Positions 18,001 to 25,262 of a DNA stretch of 64,000 nt are shown piece after piece. The position numbers were made by a program, and so were the translations under genes. A model generated the notes under the pieces. The model worked only from the letters and a program-made list of their open reading frames with translations, made no database searches and had not been told where the DNA came from. How positions within the stretch are numbered: the first letter of the stretch is position 1; each line of letters starts with the position of its first letter. The DNA comes from JAIQFL01 sp035295745 (lineage in GTDB: Bacteria; Acidobacteriota; Terriglobia; Bryobacterales; Bryobacteraceae): contig DATGIL010000056.1 of assembly GCA_035295745.1 (NCBI GenBank), forward strand, positions 62,001-126,000, given 5' to 3'.

Positions 18001-19269
18001 GGCGTTCTGTACTTCGATCCCAAGGCTACGGCCGCCGCCCCTCCATCGCCCGCTCCCCATCGCACCGAAGAAGCCGTGGTACCCGCCGAGATCCTGCTCC
18101 GCCGGAGAGTAGTCGCGGAGGACATGGAACGGGCGTCTTCTTTTGGCGCATTTCAGCGGATGAGCGACGCGTATTGGCAATCGGAATTCATCTTCGATCG
18201 CAAACCCCCGCTATTCGCGGATGACGAGGACCGACAGCGATTTCTCGCAGGTTGTGGAAACCCTGCGAACATTCCGGCACTTGGAAGGGTGAGCGACTGC
18301 GTCCAACTGGTCAGACGAAGCGACGTGTTTGTCTCGACGTCGCGCTTCACGGAAGGCTCGGTGTTCGATCGCGAGGGTGTTTGGAAGGGCGAAGGGTATT
18401 TGCAGCAAGCCCCTGCGGAACACAATCCCTGGATCTCGCGGGGTCCGCATGGGCTCTCGGCCAGCGAGAAATCGCTAGCGGCGGCGCCCGAATTCGATGG
18501 CACGTGGATCATTTTCTATAACGGCAATCTGCACAACTACTATCACTGGCTGGTGGAGGGACTCGTTGGGCTCGACCTACTGGCCGGCACCGCGGTTGCC
18601 AGCTCATCACTAACCATCGCGCTGCCAAAATCAATGGACATCGCGGCGCTGCTGGATCATCGCGAGTCGCTTCAGGCGATTGGTCTCGGCGCGCATAAAG
18701 TGATCGAGATCGGCTCCCCTCTCATCAAGGTGCGGGAGGCCATCTGGATCGAGCCTTCGCTTGTGCAGTCGATGCCGAAGCCTTATCTGAAGAATTTCCA
18801 GCAGAGAATCGCGACCCTCCCCCCGGGCAATCCCGGACGTGCGCGGCGCCTGCTGGTGGCGCGCCGCGGCCCGACACGAATGATCCACAACCTCGACGAG
18901 GTGGAGTCATTTTTGGCCGGCTACGGGTTCCAGACGGTATTTCTCGAGGGAATGAGCATGCAGGAGCAGCTCCTGCTGTTCCGGAGCGCGGAGTTTGTGA
19001 TTGGTCCCCATGGAGCGGGGTTGGCCAATCTGCTGTTTTGCAGTCCCGGCACCAAAGTCATCGAACTCATGCCCGAAGTCGAATTACGGACGTTCTTCTG
19101 GCTGATTTCGCAGAAGCTGGATCTGGTTCACGCTATGCAGTTCTGCCCGATGGTGGGTGGCGCGGGATTTCAGTCTTCGATTCGTGTGGATCTTGGCAAG
19201 CTGGGAGAGCTGTACCGTCGACTTTCCTCGGCGGGAGCCTCAAACGGCGCCGGGAGCGATGAAAACTGA
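15007..19269 (+). CDS. Giant triple glycosyltransferase (GT11-like, GT4, GT61)
   Basis: This 1420-aa protein joins three transferase modules. Residues ~160-430 resemble GT11 alpha-1,2-fucosyltransferases: GVGFANQLFRYAF is the glycan-binding start, VAIHVRRGDY the GDP-fucose motif. Residues ~450-850 form a GT4-type GT-B fold, with VLCVGTIEVRKNP, LPSFVEGWGLPVGESLA and DAGGIPEAGG. Residues ~860-1030 are a beta-rich linker. Residues ~1160-1400 match GT61: NYYHWLVEGL, a basic LLVARRG, and GPHGAGLANLLF. The first ~150 residues are unassigned. It has no membrane segment and would act at the cytoplasmic face. Stop and start spacing link it to the peptide and PqqD genes. Fucose specificity is inferred from the motif alone. 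Confidence 0.8.
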   Translation: MEREETLIESLLEPFRAHAISIRSIVRAGCGEFLQANGGRLSKTVYREAGSDESLDKLAEIARELAGCAAGEDLLLVPAALLSERLAATGDHFPFRAVAAWMPHAPDPVWGPGAWRLRRAMFDCGLICMASVVAAQQRVYCFLASDQVHSFGQLDVEPRGYIAFAKLSDGVGFANQLFRYAFAEFYALRHGLTLACPDWAGNDLFGFHDPPTAELDLPTISYPGFADNDRELWDVDDPPIDINFEGYFQEIPDCWRKHRPLLRNLFQVPAARSPLDDWYRQVTDRGCRTLVAIHVRRGDYREFQKSRTPWFRLVPEDLYLDWLRNLWPTLRNPVLFVATDEPDAVLPAFAEFQPVSFTPGSFAAGLPGFVWDFEILQRADYLAICNSSYSRMAAILAPSTQKCFIPSFQTRMFEPYEPWIDPGFWVRFADSWGDAPHPVEKEPAPAPLNSTALYFDVTDLVLYLLHHGTLTGIQRVQGEILRHLPANDHSQPVRFVVLHRGGSLFAVDESILLPIIENVCSGALTREDAEYELREMLALAVPSELRSGDTLIEIGAFWNVGGTGRVLQRLKRAGVRVGVFLHDIIPIETPEYFESASTSVFVKAIVEAFTFADFLVTTSEYNRVSIAARLSGRFEPIPIALVPLGHGLSHGSADEPEVSTAVAAILDREYVLCVGTIEVRKNPGYLLNIWKLMSRNGRSRLPDLVFVGRQGWLVKDFMHQLEACNFLNGRVVVLHGVSDVELDLLYQNCLLTMLPSFVEGWGLPVGESLAHGKICIASDAGGIPEAGGTLVDYIDPYNVRDGMQTLIRYLEDPELRSRRERDIAENFRPRAWREVTDTLLSSIRALSCPVPAGKQPAAISLPRDRFLPISSDPPAVLMDEIDGRLSAELICVSGWHPPQIGGVRPSQPVSEIRFRADAPAGSKINLVLRMAAVGGDFRVRICSGSGSQTEVRLTDAGEKITVLACMVEAGSLVTARLLSIGAALAGEEFPDASYWTLKGVLYFDPKATAAAPPSPAPHRTEEAVVPAEILLRRRVVAEDMERASSFGAFQRMSDAYWQSEFIFDRKPPLFADDEDRQRFLAGCGNPANIPALGRVSDCVQLVRRSDVFVSTSRFTEGSVFDREGVWKGEGYLQQAPAEHNPWISRGPHGLSASEKSLAAAPEFDGTWIIFYNGNLHNYYHWLVEGLVGLDLLAGTAVASSSLTIALPKSMDIAALLDHRESLQAIGLGAHKVIEIGSPLIKVREAIWIEPSLVQSMPKPYLKNFQQRIATLPPGNPGRARRLLVARRGPTRMIHNLDEVESFLAGYGFQTVFLEGMSMQEQLLLFRSAEFVIGPHGAGLANLLFCSPGTKVIELMPEVELRTFFWLISQKLDLVHAMQFCPMVGGAGFQSSIRVDLGKLGELYRRLSSAGASNGAGSDEN

Positions 19270-19316
19270 GGATTCCGATTGCTTTCTAGTGACCCGTTCT
19301 GCTATAACGTGGCTCT

Positions 19317-19565
19317 ATGCATCGCATTCGGAAGAGCTGCATTCTGATTTTCCTGGCTTTGGCGTCACTCACCGCCGTGATGGCGGCTGACCAACCCCAG
19401 TCCAAGACCAAACCCGCACCCTCGGAACCGGTGAAGCCGGCGAATTCCCAAACCGATCCTAAAAGCAGTCCCAAGGGCGGCAATGACAAGGACAAGGTGC
19501 AGACCCAGAAGACGGGCCGCGCCAATCAAGGGAATTCGGCCTGGCGCCCGCAGCAGCAGAAATAA
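19317..19565 (+). CDS. Small secreted Lys/Pro/Gln-rich protein
   Basis: This 82-aa protein has a clear signal peptide (MHRIRKSCILIFLALASLTAVMAA) and a mature part of ~58 residues made almost entirely of Lys, Pro, Ser, Gln and Asn, ending RPQQQK. It has no recognisable domain and is probably disordered in the periplasm or outside. It follows the giant glycosyltransferase by 47 bases on the same strand and is closed by a strong hairpin. The signal peptide and the terminator support its being real; its role is unknown. Confidence 0.6.
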   Translation: MHRIRKSCILIFLALASLTAVMAADQPQSKTKPAPSEPVKPANSQTDPKSSPKGGNDKDKVQTQKTGRANQGNSAWRPQQQK

Positions 19566-19580
19566 TTTTGGCTTCAAAAA

Positions 19581-19615
19581 GCAAAGGGCCCGTGGCTTAG
19601 CCGCGGGCCCTTTGC
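19581..19615. terminator. Bidirectional terminator between convergent genes
   Basis: A 12-base perfect stem (arms 19581-19592 and 19604-19615, GCAAAGGGCCCG) with an 11-base loop lies between the small secreted protein gene and the convergent IPTL-CTERM gene. On the minus strand the stem is followed by a TTTTTG run, so it should work best for the IPTL-CTERM gene. Confidence 0.75.
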
Positions 19616-19639
19616 ATTTCAGATCTCGTATTCTTTCGT

Positions 19640-20311
19640 TTACACCCTCGCCGGCATCGAACGCATACGCAGCCAGGCGTACATCACCAACAATCCTGTA
19701 AACAGGATCTCGCCCCATTCGGAGAGAGTGGGAATCGTTCCCGGGTTGGGGACAATGAGCGACCCTGCGGTGGTGATGCGCGCCGGGGCTGCGGGCATCG
19801 AACAAGCTGCATCGGCGCAATTGGCTTCCTGCCCAACACCTGCCCCGTTATTGCTCAGATCGATCACCCCACCGGCATCGGAGAGCCCGGCAGGTGGCAG
19901 CGGTCCGGGTGCCGTGAAAAACAAAGCCAACGCAGGAAGACCAGTTTGATTTGCCGCATTCGAAGTTAGAAACAGAACTCCGGTGGAGTCCGGTGTGACG
20001 CCCGTACAGGTCGCGACTTGTCCACAAACGAACGTGTATGTTGTTCCGGTCCGGAATGTGCCCGTCGTCGTCGTGACATTCACGGCGCTATAAACGCCAC
20101 ATGGTGACGCGCCGGTGCTGCAGGGCGTGCCTGCATCGGCGTCAAACGTGAAACCGCCAGATACCGTCCCGCCATCACTCAATTGGACCCCCGACAGCAC
20201 GTAATGAACCGGTACCGCGTGGGCGACCATACAGATCCCGGCCACCGCAATCGCCGTTCGCAGCAACACTGGAATACCTCCCCGCAAAACCAATCCCGTG
20301 GGCAGTTTCAA
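19640..20311 (-). CDS. Secreted protein with IPTLxxWG-CTERM exosortase signal
   Basis: A TTG at 20311, eight bases after GGAGG, gives 223 residues. A signal peptide occupies about residues 1-33 (LLRTAIAVAGICMVAHA). The mature part is rich in Gly, Thr and Ser with four Cys, and looks beta-structured and extracellular. The last 31 residues are a textbook sorting tail: IPTLSEWGEIL, a hydrophobic helix, then a basic end (WLRMRS). That tail is the type cut by exosortase H, encoded at 13708-14196 in the same island. The protein is probably attached to, or released with, the surface polysaccharide. A promoter lies just upstream. The body of the protein is not a family I recognise. Confidence 0.85.
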   Translation of the reverse strand: MKLPTGLVLRGGIPVLLRTAIAVAGICMVAHAVPVHYVLSGVQLSDGGTVSGGFTFDADAGTPCSTGASPCGVYSAVNVTTTTGTFRTGTTYTFVCGQVATCTGVTPDSTGVLFLTSNAANQTGLPALALFFTAPGPLPPAGLSDAGGVIDLSNNGAGVGQEANCADAACSMPAAPARITTAGSLIVPNPGTIPTLSEWGEILFTGLLVMYAWLRMRSMPARV

Positions 20312-20332
20312 CCTATTTTCCTCCGAGATCGT

Positions 20333-20362
20333 AAAATACCGTACCCTTGCGTCTGAAGTCAA
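20333..20362 (-). promoter_or_regulatory. Sigma70-type promoter of the IPTL-CTERM gene
   Basis: On the minus strand TTGACT (20362-20357) and TATTTT (20338-20333) are 18 bases apart. They are followed within ~20 bases by GGAGG and the TTG start at 20311. Confidence 0.6.
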
Positions 20363-20567
20363 TCGAAATCCCCCGAAACCGATGGATGCAAATAGAGTTA
20401 CTGCAACTTCAGATCAGAATCGTCTCCCTTCGCACATGTGGATCCGTTACTTCCTGCCGCGAGGCGAGTTTTTGGATACCGATTCGGAAGACGCGGCATG
20501 CGCCCCAGCCGCAGCATCCATCTATTGAGCGAACTTTGTTCCGCGACCGGTTGCCCCGCTTGCCGGC

Positions 20568-21205
20568 TGGTAAACTTCTTGGGCATGAGTCGGAGCCGCC
20601 GAAGTCTCTCCATTCCGCTACTGCTCGTGTGCGTTAGCACGGCAGGAGACCTGTGCGGGCAATCGCCGGACCGCTTCGCCGCGATCGCGCCGCGCATGCA
20701 GGAGTTCGTCGACAAGGGCGAGATCGCCGGCGCAGTCACTCTGATCGCGAACCGGGATACCATCCTCCACCTGGCAGCCACCGGCAGAACGGACCTGGCG
20801 AAAAACCGGAAATGCGAACCGATGACATCTTCTGGATCGCTTCCATGAGCAAACCGATCGCAGCCATTTGCGTCGCCATGCTCGCGGACGATGGCAAGTT
20901 GAACTTTGACGACCCGCTGGCAAAGCATTTGCCGGAGTTCGGCGGGGTCATGGTGAGTGAGAACGGTCAGACCGTCAAGCCAACCCGCCCGGTCACGCTA
21001 CGCGACGTCCTGACGCACACCAGCGGCCTTGGTGAGCTGAGCAACCGCGAGCCGCACCTGACGCTGGCTGAGACCAGTAAGAGGCTGTCTCAACAGGCAC
21101 TGCGTTTCCAACCGGGAAGCCGTTGGGCCTACTCGACTGCGGGATTCGACATACTCGGACGCGTGGTGGAGGTGGCAGGGGGGATGCCGTTCGACGAGTT
21201 TCTGC
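20568..21205 (+). repeat. Direct repeat, right copy (serine-hydrolase gene segment)
   Basis: This segment matches 7168-7670 in the same orientation. It includes 135 bases (21024-21158) that the left copy has lost. Homology ends at 21205, inside the gene. Together with the left copy it brackets a 13.4-kb block holding all the glycosyltransferase, PqqD and exosortase genes. Confidence 0.85.
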
Positions 21206-21768
21206 AGAAGCGCATGCTCGATCCCCTGGGAATGCGGAATACCAGCTTCTGGATCGCTCCGGAGAACGAATCTCGATGGGCGCGTCCCTATCGCTGGAAT
21301 GCGCAAGCCGGCAAACTGGAAGAAACCACGATTCCGTACCTTTACCAGACGGCTCCGACGGACCGCGGGCGTCCGCCGCTGGCAGGAGCAGGGCTCTTCT
21401 CCACTGCCGAGGACATCGCCAGAGTCTACCAGATGATGCTCCACCAGGGATCGTTCCACGGCAAGCGCATCCTGAAGCCCGAGACAGTCGCGGAGATGAT
21501 CCGCCAGCAGACAGGTGCGTTGGCTGGCCGCCCCGGCATGCCTTGGGGGTTGGGCTTCTGCGTGGTCGAAGATCCGTCGAAGATGGCCGCCAACAGCGTG
21601 CTGTCACCCGGTTCGTTTGGCCACGGCGGCGCCTTCAGCACGCAAAGCCGGGCTGACCCGGGCAGGAATCTCATCTGGATTGTGATGTTCGAGCGCGACG
21701 GAAAAGGCAACCCCGACAATTCGGATGTGCGCATTGCATTTCAGGACGCGGCCAATCCTCGGAGATGA
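20585..21768 (+). pseudogene. Serine hydrolase (beta-lactamase family), full length but frameshifted
   Basis: The ATG at 20585 opens a signal peptide and PF00144-type domain that would total about 394 residues if continuous. One A is missing near 20811, in the run that reads GGAAAATG in the left copy and GGAAATG here. The first frame therefore stops at 20848 and the rest continues in another frame to 21768. The second part holds the nucleophile motif (ASMSKP), a YSTAGFD segment at the position of the family's Tyr motif, and FGHGGAF near the C-terminus. The family includes class C beta-lactamases, esterases and D-aminopeptidases. A sequencing error or frameshifting at the A-run is possible; as read, the gene is broken. 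Confidence 0.8.
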
Positions 21769-21863
21769 GCGCGGACCGCCTGCGCCCGATCGCTGCACCA
21801 GATTCGCGAGCAAGTTCAGCAGGACGCGCGACTACCTATGTCATCATCTACTGTGAGTAACGT

Positions 21864-23426
21864 ATGAACCGTATCGTTTCGCTGATGCTGGGCTCCGCAC
21901 TTTGCCTCAATGCGGCCGTTTTTGACATTACCGCCTTTGGAGCAAAAGGCGACGGCAAGACGCAGAACCGCGTTGCCATCAACCAAGCGATCGAAGCCGC
22001 GGCATCCGCAGGCGGGGGGACGGTCGAGATCCCGGCTGGCAACTGGGTCACGGGGTCTATCCACCTGCTCAGCAACATCACCCTGCATCTGGAACGGGGC
22101 GCCCTCATCGAAGCCAGCTCCGACGCTTCAGCCTTCGACGCACCCGAGCCCAACGAATGGGACAAGTTTCAGGACTTCGGCCACGGCCATTTCCACAACG
22201 CCCTGATCTGGGGTGAGGGTCTGGAGAATATCGCGATCACCGGCGGCGGACGGATTTCCGGCAAGGCGCTGACACGCGAGCGCGGTCGCGGAGGCGACAA
22301 GGCCATTGCCCTCAAACTCTGTCACAACGTGACCCTGCGCGATTTCTCCATCTCGAACGGCGGCCACTTCGGAATCCTCGCCACCGGCGTGGACAATCTC
22401 ACCATCGACAACATCATGATCGATACCAATCGCGACGGCATCGACGTCGACTCCTGCCGCAATGTCCGGATTTCCAACTCCTCCATCAACTCGCCTAACG
22501 ACGATGCCATCACCCTCAAGGGCACACATGCCCTGGGAGCGGCGCGGGCCAGCGAAAACCTCACCATTACCAATTGCCTGGTCAGCGGCTTCGAAATTGG
22601 ATCCCTTCTGGACGGAACCTACAAGCGCACCGTAAAAAATGCTCCGGACCAGGACGGTCCCACCGGACGGATCAAGATTGGCACCGAATCGGAAGGCGAT
22701 TTCCGCAATATCACCATCTCCAACGTGGTCTTCGACACCTCACGCGGCCTCGCCGTGGAGAGCGTCGACGGGTCGCACATCGAAGATGTGTCGGTCTCCA
22801 ACATCACCATGCGCAATGTGTCCAACGCCCCCATCTTCATCCGGCTGGGGAGCCGCATGCGCGCTCCCGAAGACACGGCGATCGGCTCTATCCGCCGTAT
22901 CCACATCAGCAGTGTGATGGCCTACAATGCCGATCCACGCTATGGATCCATCATTAGCGGCGTGCCGGGACACGACGTGGAGGACGTGAAGCTGAGCGGC
23001 ATTCGACTGGTGTACCGTGGCGGCTTGAGCCTCGAGGATGCCGCCAAACAGCCGGCGGACCTGGTAAACACGTTCTTCTTCCGCGCTTCCGGTGGCATAC
23101 CGCCGCGTGAAGCCTACGCAACGCCGGAGCGCGAGAAGGAGTACCCCGAGCCATCCATGTTCGGGATCCTGCCGGCCTACGGGTTTTTCATCCGTCATGC
23201 CCGGGGGATCCAGTTGAACGATGTAGATGTCTCCTACCTGAAGGAGGATCGCCGCCCCGCCTATGTACTCGAAGCCGTGGATGGGATCGAGCTCGAGAAC
23301 TGTAAGGCGCAGAAAGCCAATGCAGCCACGATGCTGGTGATGCTGAACGCCAGGAATGTGGCGGCGCACCATTGCGCAGGCTTGACGGACTTTCAATCCG
23401 ATAACGTAGCGCGCAAGGAGATGTAG
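21864..23426 (+). CDS. Secreted glycoside hydrolase family 28-like protein (polygalacturonase fold)
   Basis: This 520-aa protein has a short signal peptide (to about residue 17) and a right-handed beta-helix. The start FDITAFGAKGDGKTQN is the typical pectate/GH28 N-terminus. NRDGIDVDSC and NDDAITLKG supply the catalytic Asp residues, and GRIKIGTES is the substrate-binding RIK. The normal GHG histidine motif reads GFEIGS here, so the usual histidine is absent; activity or specificity may differ from polygalacturonase. An aldehyde dehydrogenase gene follows 58 bases later and may be co-transcribed, which would fit sugar-acid breakdown. Fold secure, substrate uncertain. Confidence 0.8.
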   Translation: MNRIVSLMLGSALCLNAAVFDITAFGAKGDGKTQNRVAINQAIEAAASAGGGTVEIPAGNWVTGSIHLLSNITLHLERGALIEASSDASAFDAPEPNEWDKFQDFGHGHFHNALIWGEGLENIAITGGGRISGKALTRERGRGGDKAIALKLCHNVTLRDFSISNGGHFGILATGVDNLTIDNIMIDTNRDGIDVDSCRNVRISNSSINSPNDDAITLKGTHALGAARASENLTITNCLVSGFEIGSLLDGTYKRTVKNAPDQDGPTGRIKIGTESEGDFRNITISNVVFDTSRGLAVESVDGSHIEDVSVSNITMRNVSNAPIFIRLGSRMRAPEDTAIGSIRRIHISSVMAYNADPRYGSIISGVPGHDVEDVKLSGIRLVYRGGLSLEDAAKQPADLVNTFFFRASGGIPPREAYATPEREKEYPEPSMFGILPAYGFFIRHARGIQLNDVDVSYLKEDRRPAYVLEAVDGIELENCKAQKANAATMLVMLNARNVAAHHCAGLTDFQSDNVARKEM

Positions 23427-23484
23427 TTCTCATTTTGCGCTTTCCCGCATCCGCTCTCCAGTCGTCACCGTCTACACTGAGGAA

Positions 23485-24933
23485 ATGCTGCCCAGCAAAC
23501 TCTTCATCAATGGCCGGTGGGAAGACCCGGTCTGTACCCGCCATGTCGACGTGGTCAATCCAGCTACCGGCGAGTTCGTGACCGCCGTTCCGGATGCGGA
23601 TGCCAGTGACGTCGACCGCGCCGTCGCCGCCGCCCGCGCCAGTTTCGAAAAGAAATCCTGGCGCGGCATGGACCCCTCCAAGCGCGAACGGATTCTCTGG
23701 AATATCGGCGATCTGCTGGTGAAGTATCGCGACGAGCTGTCGGCCCTCATTACCAGCGAGAACGGCAAGACGCTGCGCGAATCGGCCGGCGCCGACGTGA
23801 TGCCGGCGGCCGACTGCTTCCGCTATTATTCCGGTTGGGTTCGCAAGATCTACGGCGAGACCATCCCCGTGGACGGGCCGTTTTTCAATTACACTCTGCG
23901 CGAGCCCGTGGGCGTGGTCGGCGCGATCGTACCGTGGAACTTTCCGCTGCAGATCGCAGCGTGGAAAGTCGCTCCCGCGCTGGCGTGCGGCTGTTCGGTG
24001 GTTCTGAAGCCCTCGGAATTGACGCCGCTCAACGCCATGCGATTCGCCGAGATTGCAATGGAGGCAGGCCTTCCCGAAGGCGTTTTGAATGTGGTGACTG
24101 GTTATGGCGGCACCACCGGCGAAGCGTTATCGCTGAATGAGGACGTCGATAAGATCAGCTTCACGGGTAGTGTGCTCACCGCGCGGAAGTTGTTGCACGC
24201 GGCGTCTGTCTCGAATCTCAAGCGCCTGAGCCTGGAACTCGGCGGCAAATCACCAAATATCATCTTTCCCGATGCCGATATGGATCAGGCAGTGAAGGCG
24301 TCGTTGTGGGGTATTTTCGGCGGAAAGGGAGAGGTCTGCAGCGCGGCCTCCCGGCTGCTTGTCCATGAGGATGCCCACGACCGTTTTCTAGAGGATTTGG
24401 CCACCCGCGCCCGCAAGCTGCGCGTCGGGAATCCCCTAGACCCTGCCACTCAGATGGGATCTCAGATCTCCGCCCGCCAGATGGACAGGATTCTCGACTA
24501 CATCGAAAGTGGTAAGCAGGAGGGTGCGCAAGTACTCTGTGGAGGGCAGCGCGATACCGAGGGTGACAAGGCCAAGGGATTCTTCGTGAAGCCCACGGTT
24601 TTCTGCGACGTCAAGCCTGAGATGCGAATTGCCCGCGAAGAGATCTTCGGCCCGGTGGTGAGCGCCATCCGCTTCCGCGACGCGGAGGAAGCCGTGCAGA
24701 TCGCCAACGGAACCACCTACGGCCTCGCCGCCGCCGTCTGGACGCGCGACGTCCGTCTCGCCCACCGTCTGGCGGGAGAGATTAAAGCCGGTTCTGTATG
24801 GATTAATACATACAATAGCTTCGACTCCGGTTCGCCTTTTGGAGGCTACAAACAGAGTGGATACGGCCGTGACCTGGGTTCTTACGCTCTGGAGCAATAT
24901 ACCAACGTTAAGTCGGTCTGGGTAGCCTTGTAA
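23485..24933 (+). CDS. NAD(P)-dependent aldehyde dehydrogenase
   Basis: This 482-aa protein is a standard-length ALDH-superfamily enzyme oxidising an aldehyde to the acid. It has the cofactor-site segment VPWNFPLQIAAWKVAPALA, KPSELTPL, FTGSV, the general-base Glu in LELGGKSPNI, and the nucleophilic Cys in GEVCSAASR; EEIFGPVV and the C-terminal GYKQSGYGRDLG complete the pattern. It is closest in look to the betaine/indole-acetaldehyde type. It follows the GH28-like gene closely on the same strand. A role in metabolising released uronic or deoxy sugars is possible but not shown by sequence. Confidence 0.9.
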   Translation: MLPSKLFINGRWEDPVCTRHVDVVNPATGEFVTAVPDADASDVDRAVAAARASFEKKSWRGMDPSKRERILWNIGDLLVKYRDELSALITSENGKTLRESAGADVMPAADCFRYYSGWVRKIYGETIPVDGPFFNYTLREPVGVVGAIVPWNFPLQIAAWKVAPALACGCSVVLKPSELTPLNAMRFAEIAMEAGLPEGVLNVVTGYGGTTGEALSLNEDVDKISFTGSVLTARKLLHAASVSNLKRLSLELGGKSPNIIFPDADMDQAVKASLWGIFGGKGEVCSAASRLLVHEDAHDRFLEDLATRARKLRVGNPLDPATQMGSQISARQMDRILDYIESGKQEGAQVLCGGQRDTEGDKAKGFFVKPTVFCDVKPEMRIAREEIFGPVVSAIRFRDAEEAVQIANGTTYGLAAAVWTRDVRLAHRLAGEIKAGSVWINTYNSFDSGSPFGGYKQSGYGRDLGSYALEQYTNVKSVWVAL

Positions 24934-25262
24934 GAATCGCAGAGCCGGTTTTCTATTTCAAAAGCGCGACAAATTGCGTCCTTTCGGCTTTAATTGGGTT
25001 TCGGTTGTGCCTGTAGTGAGGGCATTTACCGCCAATTGTCGGGGCAGTTCGGGAATCCGATCCGAAGATCTTTTATCTATTTGCGAATCGTCGTACAATT
25101 AACCGGTGAGCGGCCCGAGTGTCGCGGATTAGCTTCGGTTCAGGGGTCAGGTATCATTCCGCATCGGGCATGGCTCCGTGGGGTAGACCGTTCAAGGCGG
25201 CGTAACCTTGGAGTCTCGAGCCTGTCCCATAGGTTCGGTTTGACTGGTCAGGAGGAGTCAGC
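24934..25262 (+). other. Long leader upstream of the repeat protein
   Basis: No gene is seen in these 329 bases. A possible -10 (TACAAT, 25094-25099) lies about 165 bases before the start codon, without a good -35. The leader between them has several short inverted segments but does not match a riboswitch I know. GGAGGAG sits just before the ATG at 25263. Confidence 0.4.

Noticed and set aside
7168..21205. Insertion sequence or composite transposon bounded by the direct repeats
   Set aside because: The repeats are pieces of a hydrolase gene; no transposase, terminal inverted repeats or target duplications were found.
24934..25262. Possible c-di-GMP riboswitch ahead of the repeat protein
   Set aside because: The GC-rich leader lacks the conserved GEMM core text; only weak hairpins are seen.
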